From positions 1 through 21,781 of IMG/VR virus record IMGVR_UViG_3300008116_007988: 21,781 nucleotides of DNA; one strand, written 5' to 3'. Under the pieces are notes generated by a model. It had not been told where the DNA came from, made no database searches, and saw only the letters and a program-made list of their open reading frames with translations. Source of the stretch: a virus. A program made the translations under genes and the position numbers. How positions within the stretch are numbered: the stretch's first letter is position 1; each line of letters starts with the position of its first letter. Shown here one piece after another: positions 7,841 through 16,187 of the stretch.

Positions 7841-7980
7841 TTCTTTTCTCCTTTACACACCGGGCATAGTACAACTACTGACATGCCATTTTCAAACTTT
7901 TGCAAAATTTTTCCAGTTCCATTACATCGCCAGCATACATCACATCTTTGGCGTTCTCGAATTCGTTGTGTTCGACTCAT
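7837..7980 (-). CDS. Small DnaJ-type zinc-finger protein between nrdA and nrdB
   Basis: A 47-residue ORF read directly from the sequence: ATG at 7980, TGA at 7837-7839. It begins MSRTQRIRERQRCDVCWRC and carries two cysteine clusters: C13, C16 and C19 (CDVCWRCNGTGK), and C42 and C45 (CPVCKGE). CxxCxGxG followed by CPxCxG is the zinc-binding pattern of the DnaJ cysteine-rich domain, so it probably binds one zinc ion. It starts 2 bases after the nrdA stop and overlaps the nrdB start by 4 bases (GTGA), so it is co-translated with both. Its function is unknown; a redox or assembly partner of the reductase, or simply a translational coupler, are possible roles. No gene with an obvious thioredoxin or glutaredoxin motif is seen in the window. 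Confidence 0.8.
   Translation of the reverse strand: MSRTQRIRERQRCDVCWRCNGTGKILQKFENGMSVVVLCPVCKGEKK
7848..7854 (-). promoter_or_regulatory. Shine-Dalgarno site that fixes the GTG start of nrdB
   Basis: AAAGGAG on the minus strand lies 7 bases before the GTG at 7840. It sits inside the last codons of the small zinc-binding gene, so nrdB translation is probably coupled to it. Confidence 0.75.
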
Positions 7981-7982
7981 AA

Positions 7983-9758
7983 TCACCCTTCACAAGCTAG
8001 GCAAGCATTTTCATCATTAAAGTCGAAAATGTACTCGCGCAGCTTCTCATCCGAAACTACTTCGGCACGCTTGATCGCTTCGCTTCGGCAATAATAAAGT
8101 GTTTTTACTCCACGCTTCCAAGCCATCATATGAATGTTATGCAACTCTTGCTTTGATACGTTTGCGGGAAAGAACAGATTTAGAGATTGTGATTGGCAGA
8201 TATACTGCTGACGATCCGCTGCCAACTCTACAATCCATCGTTGATCAATTTCAACCGCAGTCTTAAATACATCTTTAGTATAGTCATCTAAAAAGTCAAG
8301 ATGCTGCACACTTCCATTATGTGTTACAATTGATTTCCAGACTTCCTCTGTATTCATTCCGATTTCTTCGAGAATAAATTCGAGATACTCGTTTTTAAGT
8401 AGCGAGGTGCCTGACTTAGTTTTTTGACTAAATGCATTAGCACGATAAGGCTCAATAGAGGGACTAGTATTGCCACATATAATGCTACTGCTAGCATTAG
8501 GAGCAATAGCGAGAAGATGAGCATTACGAACTCCGGCAGCGTGTCCGTCGGGGCAAGGTCCTCTAACCACTGCAAGATTCCTAGATTCTTCAAGTGCTTT
8601 AGCTTTGATATGGCTGAACATACGCATGTTGATAGATTTTGCCATTGCACTTTCAAGTGGTATATTATGTCTTTGTAGGTAAGCATGAAATCCCATTCCT
8701 CCCAAACCTATGCTGCGCTCTCGCATTGCGCTATACTTAGCTCTTGCAAGCTGAGATGGAGCACTGTCAATAAAATAAGTCAATACATTGTCAAGCATAC
8801 GAACCAAATCCGCAATAAAATGCGGATGATCTTTCCACTCATCAAATTCTTCCAAATTTACGCTTGAAAGACAACACACCGCGGTACGTTCTTCATTTGT
8901 CGGAAGTGTAATTTCTGAGCAAAGATTTGAATGATGCACACGAAGTCCAAGTTTCTTTTGGTATTCGGGCAGTGCATCGTTTACAGTGTCTTCAAACATG
9001 ATGTAAGGTTCACCAGTCTCGACACGATTTTGTATTAATTTTACCCAAAGTGCTCTTGCCGACGCAATCTTTTTAATCTCTTTGCTATTCGGATCGATGA
9101 GCGGCCAGCTATCGTCAAATCCTGGAATCAGTGTAGCTTTTTCGATAATTTCCATAAAACTATTTGGAATTACTACAGCATGATGAAGATTTGTTGATTT
9201 GCGGTTAATATCTCCGCCTGTCGGTTTTCGCACATCTAGAAACTCTTCAATTTCTGGATGAGACATATGCAAATACGCCGCATAGCTACCCCGACGAGTT
9301 ACTCCTTGAGCAAATGCCAGCATTTCCGAGTCTACTACTTTAAGAAACGGAATTACTCCAGTAGATTCACTGCCGTTTGACGTTTTTGAGCCGACACTTC
9401 GCACTCGCGACCAGCTTCCGCCGACCCCGCCGCCGACTGACGAAAGCCAAGCATTTTCAGTGTAATGATCTGTAATTCCTTCTCGACTATCGGGAACATA
9501 ATTTAAAAAACAAGAAATTGGCAGTCCTCGTGCAGAACCACCATTTGACAACACCGGCGTGCTGTACATAAACCACAGACGAGACGCGTAGTCATACAGT
9601 CTTTGTGCATGTTCATCATCATCTGCAAAAGCCATTGCAGCTCGAGCAAAAGCTTCCTGCGGTCCACTTTCTCCTGGTAGAAGATATCGATCTTCTAGCG
9701 TCTTTTTTCCGAACTCTGACAGTAGTCGGTCACGTCCTTGATTAATCGAAATCGGCAT
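7983..9758 (-). CDS. nrdA: Ribonucleoside-diphosphate reductase class I alpha subunit (R1), short form
   Basis: The 591-residue protein is the catalytic subunit. Active-site residues visible: C83 (ISCFLN) and C295 (AVCCLSS) as the redox pair, NLCSE with N278, C280 and E282 (C280 being the thiyl-radical cysteine), the paired tyrosines Y555/Y556 (TLYYCRS) for radical transfer, and the C-terminal CLACEG (C586, C589) that shuttles reducing power. It is markedly shorter than the roughly 750-residue E. coli or T4 protein. The first redox cysteine is at residue 83 rather than about 225, so the N-terminal ATP-cone that senses dATP is absent. Loss of feedback shut-off would suit a phage needing high dNTP output, which is inference. 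The start overlaps the upstream exonuclease gene by 17 bases. The zinc protein and nrdB follow directly. Confidence 0.96.
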   Translation of the reverse strand: MPISINQGRDRLLSEFGKKTLEDRYLLPGESGPQEAFARAAMAFADDDEHAQRLYDYASRLWFMYSTPVLSNGGSARGLPISCFLNYVPDSREGITDHYTENAWLSSVGGGVGGSWSRVRSVGSKTSNGSESTGVIPFLKVVDSEMLAFAQGVTRRGSYAAYLHMSHPEIEEFLDVRKPTGGDINRKSTNLHHAVVIPNSFMEIIEKATLIPGFDDSWPLIDPNSKEIKKIASARALWVKLIQNRVETGEPYIMFEDTVNDALPEYQKKLGLRVHHSNLCSEITLPTNEERTAVCCLSSVNLEEFDEWKDHPHFIADLVRMLDNVLTYFIDSAPSQLARAKYSAMRERSIGLGGMGFHAYLQRHNIPLESAMAKSINMRMFSHIKAKALEESRNLAVVRGPCPDGHAAGVRNAHLLAIAPNASSSIICGNTSPSIEPYRANAFSQKTKSGTSLLKNEYLEFILEEIGMNTEEVWKSIVTHNGSVQHLDFLDDYTKDVFKTAVEIDQRWIVELAADRQQYICQSQSLNLFFPANVSKQELHNIHMMAWKRGVKTLYYCRSEAIKRAEVVSDEKLREYIFDFNDENACLACEG

Positions 9759-10593
9759 GTGCTAGATACTCCCTGACCATGTGATTCATTGAATTCACAT
9801 TTTCTGAACCTATGGCTTCTTCACAAAAGGTAAGAAGATCCATAAGATTTAAATTTAGTAATATTCTTTCAGCATTTTCATTTAGAGCTTGAATATGCTT
9901 ATATTTGCTTGCAATAGGGCAAGCATCGTATAGATCCAATGCTGAGCCATACTCTGAAATAAGAGTAGAAGCTCGCTTAGGTCCGATGCCGGGAATACCT
10001 GCAATATTATCTCCCGTATCGCCTACAAGTGCCTTCCACGACACATAATTTTCTCGAGTCACATCGTAAGGCCAGTTTTCTACTGTAATTTCTTTACGAG
10101 TTACATATGAAAATCGAGAAACATTTTCCGAAACTAGACAATCCCAGTCTTTATCTGATGAAATCAGCCAAATATGATTTACATTATAACTTTTGCTGTT
10201 TTTTACAAGATAAGCTGCAATATCATCAGCCTCTACACCTTTATACCGAAGAATCGGATACTTATTCATAAACTGAAGAGTACGCTCGTATTCTTCAAAA
10301 AATTTCTCAAAAGCTTCTTTTTCTTCTGGTGTTTGCTGATCGGCTTTATCTTTTCTATTTTGCTTATACTCTGGATACATCGCTTTACGATAAGTGCTAC
10401 TACCAAAGTCTGCCGCGATCAATACTTTTGAGCAATCATATGACTTTGCAAGAGATTCTACAGTTCTAAGATACTCTTCTTTGAACTCCAGTCGTCCTTG
10501 ATGTTTCCATCGAAATGCAAGGTTCATAGAGTCAACGATCATTAGATTATTGCCACTCGGTCCGCTCATAAGAGACGAAAAATTAGTTGCCAT
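9742..10593 (-). CDS. FEN-family 5'-3' exonuclease (T4 RNase H / T5 D15-like)
   Basis: A 283-residue protein with the whole FEN/PIN pattern: D21 (LMIVDSMN), D62 (LIAADFG), the arch-region YPEYKQNRK (73-81), EADD with E121, D123 and D124, SSDKDWD (145-151) and GDTGDN with D192 and D195. The helix-three-turn-helix GIPGIGPKRASTLI (199-212) then binds DNA. Such enzymes remove RNA primers or 5' flaps during lagging-strand synthesis, or act in recombination. All acidic metal ligands appear intact. It overlaps the Hjc-like gene by 11 bases and nrdA by 17. Whether it is the functional equivalent of T4 RNase H or a separate exonuclease cannot be told. A start at M9 is possible, but no ribosome site favours it. 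Confidence 0.9.
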   Translation of the reverse strand: MATNFSSLMSGPSGNNLMIVDSMNLAFRWKHQGRLEFKEEYLRTVESLAKSYDCSKVLIAADFGSSTYRKAMYPEYKQNRKDKADQQTPEEKEAFEKFFEEYERTLQFMNKYPILRYKGVEADDIAAYLVKNSKSYNVNHIWLISSDKDWDCLVSENVSRFSYVTRKEITVENWPYDVTRENYVSWKALVGDTGDNIAGIPGIGPKRASTLISEYGSALDLYDACPIASKYKHIQALNENAERILLNLNLMDLLTFCEEAIGSENVNSMNHMVREYLAHADFD

Positions 10594-11026
10594 TTATAAA
10601 TACCGGTTTTTCCATTGTGAGCCAATCTTCACTAAGCATAGTATAGCAAAAAAGAGCACTAATGTAAAGATAATTATTTACGTTTGTAGGTTTTTCCTCC
10701 GTTGCAACAAATATCTTTGAGCGATTGTACTTGAAAAATAACAAAGGCTCTTGATTCTGAGAATCTGCTTGCTCTACAATTTTTGTCCACCATCTTATTA
10801 AATTGTTACTTTTATTAGTCAAAACTTTATCAGTAAGAGCAGATTCTTCATAAAACTTTACTTCTATACAAAATCTATTATTTCGATTTGGCACATATAA
10901 ATCTCCTTTTAAATAGGAAAGAGCACCAGAAGCTGGTACTCTTTCAAAAGGAAGTTTAGTGTGCTCTCTTAATAAATCTCTTACAAGATATTCTCCTCTA
11001 TTACCTTTATCTTTCGAGTCTACCAT
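10583..11026 (-). CDS. Hjc-like PD-(D/E)XK endonuclease (putative Holliday junction resolvase)
   Basis: A 147-residue protein. KGNRGEYLVRDLL (7-19) supplies E12, GDLYV supplies D42, and FCIEVKFYEE (52-61) supplies the E55-x-K57 pair. This matches the order in archaeal Hjc-type and related phage restriction-fold nucleases; VPASGALSYLKGD in between also fits the Hjc pattern. It would cut branched DNA formed by recombination-dependent replication. The neighbours agree: gp46/gp47 upstream (5-base gap) and a FEN exonuclease downstream (11-base overlap). T4 itself uses the unrelated gp49 for this, so this would be a replacement. Another structure-specific or repair nuclease is the main alternative. 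Confidence 0.7.
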   Translation of the reverse strand: MVDSKDKGNRGEYLVRDLLREHTKLPFERVPASGALSYLKGDLYVPNRNNRFCIEVKFYEESALTDKVLTNKSNNLIRWWTKIVEQADSQNQEPLLFFKYNRSKIFVATEEKPTNVNNYLYISALFCYTMLSEDWLTMEKPVFINGN

Positions 11027-11031
11027 ATTTA

Positions 11032-12840
11032 TTAGTATTCTAAGAACGATACATTGTTCTTCTTGATCACATCGATCTTATTCAGCAGCGGGTGCGTCCA
11101 ACCATGAGAAACTAAATAAGTATTGAGATCTTCTTCTTTAATTAGTACTTCAACCAGTTTTTCTCTTCCCTGCTCATCAAGCACATTAATCACTTCGTCT
11201 AGAAAAAGAATGTTAATTTTGGTCTTTGAAATACTACTCATTAGTTTACGAATTGCTAAAAGCGTTGCAGTATTTACTCTTGCAAGTTCTCCGCTTGATA
11301 AAGCTAAAATATCTACAACATTTCCATTGTCTGTAATTTCTACATTTAGCTTATCGCTGTTAATTACAAATTGAATCGTAAATCGTCCATCTGAAAGCTC
11401 TGCCAGATAATTATTTGTAAGTTCTTCGAGTTCTTTTACTAAGTTTTCAATTTTATATGCAAGTAGTCCATTAGTTGAAAATGCTTTTTTCAATACTTCT
11501 AAACTTGCTAATTTTTCTTGAATTACTCCTAACTTACTCGTAGTTTTCTCTAAATCTTCCTTAAATTTATTCGTTTGCTCAAGTATAATTTGAATTCGAG
11601 TATTATGCTTTTCTGCTTTTTGATTTTCTGCTGCAATTACTTTTATACTTTTTGAAATGCCTTCAATTTTAGCGGAAACTACTGCAAGTTCTTTTTGTAA
11701 TTCATTTTCATCTAAGTATTCGGAAGGTATACTTCGATCAATTGAACGTAACAAATCCTCAAACTCTTTTTGCTTTTGAATCTTATGCTGATAAGCTTTG
11801 TTATTTTTATCTATGCTTAGTAGCTCTTCCTTCAGCACTGCAATTTTAAGTTTATTTTCAGTTACTATATCTTGATTCAACTGAATAATTTCAACATTTT
11901 TTTCTTGATCAATATCTTGTGTACAAGTTGGGCAGACCCCGCTCAGGCTTTCCATTTTTGTAATTACTTTTTGAGCAGCATTTAAAGCTGCCGTCGCTTG
12001 TCCTAGTTCATTTTGTACACTTTCTGTGCTTAGCAGTTCTGTTGCTGCAATATTATTAATACTAGTAATATCAATTTGAGAAAGTAAACTTTTAAATTGA
12101 TTATTTTGTCTTATTTTTTTATTTGTATTTGTAATATTTGTGAGTTTATTTTTTAGCTCATTTGCTTCGTTTTCATACTCTACTGGTACTTCTGGCAGTT
12201 CTTGGATTGATAAAATCTGTATTCCTTCCTCCAGTTTATTATTTTTTAGCCAAGTAGTAATTGTATCTAAACTTCCGTTTAGTTGAGTTGATTCAGAGGA
12301 CAACTCTTTTACTGCATCTTTGAAAACATCAAATAACTCAACATAATCCTCAAGACCTAACAGATCGATTAAAAACTTTTTTCTTACTGTATCAGTTGCT
12401 GTCAAAAACTGTAGACTACTATTTGTATTTTGATATACTAGCTGAGAAAATGTTTTGAAGTCAATGCCTAAAATATCTTCTTGAATAGTTTTAAAAGTAT
12501 TTGTAGCTGTATGGCTTGATATATCCTCTCCATTTTTTAGTAGTCGAACTTTTACTGTAGCACCTTTTCTAGTAACTTCTATAGTATACTCGTCTTCATT
12601 TTTTACTAACTCTAAGTATATTTTATAAGAGTCACTCCCGTATCGATTAGCAAGATCGGCTTTTTTAACTCCTTTTGAATTTTTGTTATACAAAGCTTCT
12701 TCAATAATTAAAGGAATAGAAGACTTTCCAACTCCATTGGTTCCAACAATTTGAGTTAAAGTATGCTGATCTAACTCTAGTGTATTGCCTTCTCCATAAG
12801 AGAAGCAATTATCCCAAATTAGTTTTTTTAGTGTAATCAT
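11032..12840 (-). CDS. gp46: gp46/SbcC/Rad50-like recombination ATPase subunit
   Basis: A 602-residue protein from the chosen ATG at 12840. The frame also allows a GTG three codons upstream (12849), but that lacks a better ribosome site. Walker A GTNGVGKSS is at about 33-41, a Q-loop glutamine in VYQNTN, and a long charged coiled-coil follows to about residue 450. This is broken by the zinc hook CPTC (303-306). The ABC signature LSSGE is near 514-518, Walker B NILFLDEV near 543-550, the D-loop VLDEQ and the H-loop SHGW near 578-581. It pairs with gp47 to make the end-resecting nuclease for recombination-dependent replication and host DNA breakdown. The start lies inside the last codons of gp47 (32-base overlap), so the two subunits are made together. 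Confidence 0.93.
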   Translation of the reverse strand: MITLKKLIWDNCFSYGEGNTLELDQHTLTQIVGTNGVGKSSIPLIIEEALYNKNSKGVKKADLANRYGSDSYKIYLELVKNEDEYTIEVTRKGATVKVRLLKNGEDISSHTATNTFKTIQEDILGIDFKTFSQLVYQNTNSSLQFLTATDTVRKKFLIDLLGLEDYVELFDVFKDAVKELSSESTQLNGSLDTITTWLKNNKLEEGIQILSIQELPEVPVEYENEANELKNKLTNITNTNKKIRQNNQFKSLLSQIDITSINNIAATELLSTESVQNELGQATAALNAAQKVITKMESLSGVCPTCTQDIDQEKNVEIIQLNQDIVTENKLKIAVLKEELLSIDKNNKAYQHKIQKQKEFEDLLRSIDRSIPSEYLDENELQKELAVVSAKIEGISKSIKVIAAENQKAEKHNTRIQIILEQTNKFKEDLEKTTSKLGVIQEKLASLEVLKKAFSTNGLLAYKIENLVKELEELTNNYLAELSDGRFTIQFVINSDKLNVEITDNGNVVDILALSSGELARVNTATLLAIRKLMSSISKTKINILFLDEVINVLDEQGREKLVEVLIKEEDLNTYLVSHGWTHPLLNKIDVIKKNNVSFLEY

Positions 12841-13762
12841 TAAAAGCACTCACAATTTTTGAAATCTTTTCGTTTGGAATTTCTAGAATATAAGTTAAAT
12901 ATTCTACTAACTCTTCCTCGATTGTCATATTTTTATTTAAATAGAGAGATGTTTCTGTTTGTCGTTTTACTACTTTTTTGTCTAGTAATTCTACATTTTT
13001 AACAGAAGAAAGTTCTGATAAATCTCCTTCCAACTCATATATTGTATGATCATAGTCTGTTGCAATCATTTCTTTTGGATTTGTTACAGTTACTCGTAAT
13101 AATTGCGGTAACTTAAACCTAACCCAAGACCAGTCAAAATCGTCTTCTATTATTAATGCACCCGTTTCTACTTTACTTCTATGAAATGAAGTAGTCATTG
13201 GGGAGCCTGGGTACACTATATTTCTTTGAGAGTTTGAGTGAGAGTGTAAATCTCCTGCAAAAACTATAGGAAACTCTATTAATTTTTCTAGGTCTATTTC
13301 TGGCTTTACATGAGGAGGAATTTCTCCTCGTACATGAGTAAACAAAGGTAGTTTTTTATCTATCTTCGACTCCCATTCTTTACTATGTAGTTCACAGTAT
13401 GGTAGAATACTAAATTTATCGTTTTTATAAATTTTATCTACAATTTTTACGTTTGTATTAATAGAAGCAGTTACGTTCTTCAAAGAACTAAAAAAAGTTT
13501 TCCCTTTTTTTGTTGCTTCGTGATTACCATCGTAAATGTAAGTAGGAATAGACACTCCTTTTATAAACTCAAAGTATAGATTCAATTCATCTAGCGTTGG
13601 CAAACGATCAAAAATATCCCCACCAATAATATGTAAATCTACTTCTTTTTCTAACTCTGCAATTTGCCCAAAAAATTCTAAGTATCTTTTTATGGCCCAT
13701 AAAACTGGAACATTTTTCTGCCCTAGTTTAATGTGCCAGTCTGCTGTAAATAATATTCTCAT
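12809..13762 (-). CDS. gp47: gp47/SbcD/Mre11-like recombination nuclease subunit
   Basis: A 317-residue metallophosphoesterase. Motifs in order: DWH with D8 and H10, GGDIFD with D49, DGNHE with N80 and H81, H143 (FTHVRG), then GDLHSH with H173 and H175, and the YPGSP element (184-188) typical of SbcD/Mre11. All metal ligands are present, so the nuclease should be active. It forms the exonuclease half of the gp46-gp47 complex. Upstream on the transcript, 19 bases away, is a glycosyltransferase gene unrelated in function, so the recombination pair is transcribed behind a sugar-metabolism cassette. Confidence 0.93.
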   Translation of the reverse strand: MRILFTADWHIKLGQKNVPVLWAIKRYLEFFGQIAELEKEVDLHIIGGDIFDRLPTLDELNLYFEFIKGVSIPTYIYDGNHEATKKGKTFFSSLKNVTASINTNVKIVDKIYKNDKFSILPYCELHSKEWESKIDKKLPLFTHVRGEIPPHVKPEIDLEKLIEFPIVFAGDLHSHSNSQRNIVYPGSPMTTSFHRSKVETGALIIEDDFDWSWVRFKLPQLLRVTVTNPKEMIATDYDHTIYELEGDLSELSSVKNVELLDKKVVKRQTETSLYLNKNMTIEEELVEYLTYILEIPNEKISKIVSAFNDYTKKTNLG

Positions 13763-13781
13763 TTAAATCTCTATGTTAGAC

Positions 13782-14759
13782 TTAGCTATTAAAGACAGAT
13801 AAAATTCCATCTACTGTATTACGTATTGTATGCTTGTTTATTACGTAATTATAATTATTTTCTATATTTTGTTCTATAAAATTTTTATCTTTCATTTCCA
13901 AGATATGGGTTACTAACTGTTTATTATCTATGTAGGTAAATCCATAATTACTTAATACTTTGGCACCGGCTATATATCTAGATGCCCATGAAGTTTTATT
14001 TAACATTGCTTCTAAAAGTACTAGCCCAAATCCTTCGACAGTAGAGTGCATTATATACATGTCACTTTCAAATAAAGCTGATAACATATCTTTTCGTTCT
14101 GTTAGTATAAAACTTTTAACATACTCTGTAGCCTCAGGCATTAAGTTACATCTGTTATCATACCCTGTTACCACTAAAGTAGTATCAGGTAGCTTTAATT
14201 CATTAAAAATATTTGCAAGATCAACATGATTTTTATTAGGCCAGTACCCTCCGCAAGATGATATCATAAATTTAGTTTTAATTTTATACTTTTCTTTAAA
14301 CCCTGCCGTGCCTGTAGAATTAACTATGTTAATACCGTGTGGAACATAAATAGCTTTATGTTGAACGTTAAACTTATTAACAAAAGCATAGTCATCAAAA
14401 GTTGAACAACCTATATACGTAGCATTAGATATTCCTCTCATAAATGCTTCAGACTCGCTTGGTAATATAAGAAGAAACAGTATTGGAGATTTAATAATAT
14501 GCGAATTATATAATACTAAATCTTGTATGGGTACATTTCCTCCATGAACAACTATTAAATCCCAATGTTTCAATAAAATATTAGGATCAGAAGTTAAAGA
14601 AACACCATTTAAATTACCTTTATGTTCTCCTGCAAATACAGTTACATTTATACCTCTGCTTAAAGTATTTTCTGCAATATCTCTTACATAATTTTCTGAA
14701 CCTCCAGGGTAAGGAGGGTATCTGTGAACAACAAATAAAATATTTTTTATGCTAAACAT
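13782..14759 (-). CDS. GT4-like (GT-B) glycosyltransferase
   Basis: A 325-residue protein. The N-terminal strand NILFVVHRYPPYPGGSE (6-22) contains the glycine-rich acceptor-side loop of GT4 enzymes. VPHGI (139-143) begins the second Rossmann domain, SSCGGYWPNKNH (167-178) is the usual start of the donor-binding half, and EGFGLVLLE (242-250) is the ExxxxxxxE signature that binds the nucleotide sugar. GT4 members are retaining transferases acting at the cytoplasmic face on lipid-linked or soluble glycans. It overlaps the upstream methyltransferase gene by 13 bases and is the last member of the sugar island before gp47. The donor sugar is unknown. Confidence 0.83.
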   Translation of the reverse strand: MFSIKNILFVVHRYPPYPGGSENYVRDIAENTLSRGINVTVFAGEHKGNLNGVSLTSDPNILLKHWDLIVVHGGNVPIQDLVLYNSHIIKSPILFLLILPSESEAFMRGISNATYIGCSTFDDYAFVNKFNVQHKAIYVPHGINIVNSTGTAGFKEKYKIKTKFMISSCGGYWPNKNHVDLANIFNELKLPDTTLVVTGYDNRCNLMPEATEYVKSFILTERKDMLSALFESDMYIMHSTVEGFGLVLLEAMLNKTSWASRYIAGAKVLSNYGFTYIDNKQLVTHILEMKDKNFIEQNIENNYNYVINKHTIRNTVDGILSVFNS

Positions 14760-15295
14760 ATAATTTTTAGTACAGAGTTACAGGCGGGTTTCGGATTTCT
14801 ATCATCAGTAATTCTTTCAATATTTTTAAAGCCATTATTTTCTAATAATTCTTTTAAACTATCAAAATTAAAAGCGTTAACGTGTCCCATTCCTGGTATT
14901 TTATACTCTCTTTCATTATGAAATCCTCCAAATAGATAAGACATAGCATTTTTCCAAGGATTATTTGTAGGATTTAACCAGGCTACATTAGCTTCTTTTT
15001 CCCAGTCGTTATATATAATTCTTTCAAAAATCCAGTATGCATCAGGAACTGTTACCTCAAAAACTGCTTGAGGTTTTAAAATTCTATGAACTTCTGTCAG
15101 TACTTTATCGATATCAAAAATATGTATATGCTCAATTACATCACACATATAGGCTTTATCAAAAGTTTTACTTTCAAAAGGGTAAGGTATATTCATCAAA
15201 TCATGAATACAGTTTACCTGGGGCCAAGGGTATAGGTCCATTTTAATATCTGCATTTGCTCTAGGCCATGGGCCGGAGCCTATATCAATAATCAT
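14747..15295 (-). CDS. Class I SAM-dependent methyltransferase (Methyltransf_11-like)
   Basis: A 182-residue, single-domain protein. Motif I is IIDIGSGP (2-9), the acidic residue ending strand 2 is D20 in KMDLYPW, and CDVIEHIH (51-58) followed by VHRILKPQAVFEVTVPD supplies motifs IV to VI. It resembles the methyltransferase halves of the plus-strand fusion proteins (IGSG/IGGG, EHIH/EHLH, HRVL/HRIL) and may be a stand-alone relative. Small-molecule or sugar methylation is likely from context; DNA or RNA as substrate is not suggested. It overlaps the GT4-like gene by 13 bases and sits 21 bases from the epimerase gene. Confidence 0.82.
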   Translation of the reverse strand: MIIDIGSGPWPRANADIKMDLYPWPQVNCIHDLMNIPYPFESKTFDKAYMCDVIEHIHIFDIDKVLTEVHRILKPQAVFEVTVPDAYWIFERIIYNDWEKEANVAWLNPTNNPWKNAMSYLFGGFHNEREYKIPGMGHVNAFNFDSLKELLENNGFKNIERITDDRNPKPACNSVLKIICLA

Positions 15296-15316
15296 AAATT
15301 TTCTCTATGTCTAGCT

Positions 15317-16186
15317 TTATGTGATATTTTTTATAGCCATGTTTATACCATGCTCTAAACAAATTTTTGGTTTATAAAACGATAGCATTTTTGAAGGATT
15401 ACAACATCTATACATAACACCTACTGGAGCTGTATTAATATACTTTATTTGAGGAGAGTATCCAATTTGCTGACAAATTATTTGTTGTAAAATATTAAAA
15501 GTTGTTGGAATTCCACTTCCTAAATTAACTGGACCTATTATATCATTGTTAATAGCCGTATCTACTGCATCTACAATATCTTGTATATGAATAAAGTCTC
15601 TTACTTGAGTACCGTCTCCCCAAATTTCAAAAGGGTCTAATTTTAGTTTTCCTCTCATAATGTATGCTGGAAAAGGGTAGTTTAAATCTTGATCCGTGCC
15701 ATAGCCACTAAAGGGTCTAAATATATGCACTTTGATTTTAGCTTCTTCAAGATATTGTAAACAAAATTCTCCTGTTAACTTTGCCCACCCATAAGTCATA
15801 TCTGGAGTAGAGCAATCTGAGAGATTAATATCTGACTCTTTTAATTTATATTTATCTTTGAAATTTTGTAATTTAATTGGATACGCAGCCGAAGAAGAAA
15901 AGTATACTACTCTAGTTGGTTTTACTTTTAAGCACCATTGAATAAATTCTGAATCAATGGAAAGATCATCTGCAACAGCTAAAGGATTATTTTCTATAGT
16001 TACTCTTCCTCCTACAATTGCCGCTAAATGAATTACTAAATCAATTTTTAAATCTAAATTTTTTTTGAAGAAATCTCTACAGTCATTTCCGTCTTTTAAG
16101 TCAACTCCTATTATTTCATGATCTATATACTTTTTAACAAAATATTTTCCTACAAATCCTTTATGACCAGTAATTAAAATTTTCAT
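15317..16186 (-). CDS. NAD(P)-dependent nucleotide-sugar epimerase/dehydratase (extended SDR)
   Basis: A 289-residue Rossmann protein. ITGHKGFVG gives the GxxGxxG dinucleotide loop (G7, G10, G13), VIHLAA (51-56) is the extended-SDR strand-4 motif, SSSAAYP (97-103) carries the catalytic Ser/Thr, and YGWAK (Y132, K136) is the catalytic YxxxK. RDFIHIQDIVDA and NLGSGI follow, as in UDP-glucose 4-epimerases, GDP-mannose dehydratases and GDP-fucose synthases. It would supply a nucleotide sugar for the surrounding transferases. The exact sugar cannot be decided. It is separated by 1 base from the upstream GT-B-like gene. Confidence 0.88.
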   Translation of the reverse strand: MKILITGHKGFVGKYFVKKYIDHEIIGVDLKDGNDCRDFFKKNLDLKIDLVIHLAAIVGGRVTIENNPLAVADDLSIDSEFIQWCLKVKPTRVVYFSSSAAYPIKLQNFKDKYKLKESDINLSDCSTPDMTYGWAKLTGEFCLQYLEEAKIKVHIFRPFSGYGTDQDLNYPFPAYIMRGKLKLDPFEIWGDGTQVRDFIHIQDIVDAVDTAINNDIIGPVNLGSGIPTTFNILQQIICQQIGYSPQIKYINTAPVGVMYRCCNPSKMLSFYKPKICLEHGINMAIKNIT

Positions 16187-16187
16187 A

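Noticed and set aside
8354-8686. A 110-residue minus-strand ORF with hydrophobic segments
   Set aside because: It lies entirely inside nrdA in another frame, and the nrdA residues across it are conserved and catalytic.
12841-12849. GTG start for gp46 three codons upstream
   Set aside because: ATG 12840 begins the usual ITLKKL-type N-terminus, and the GTG has no better ribosome site.
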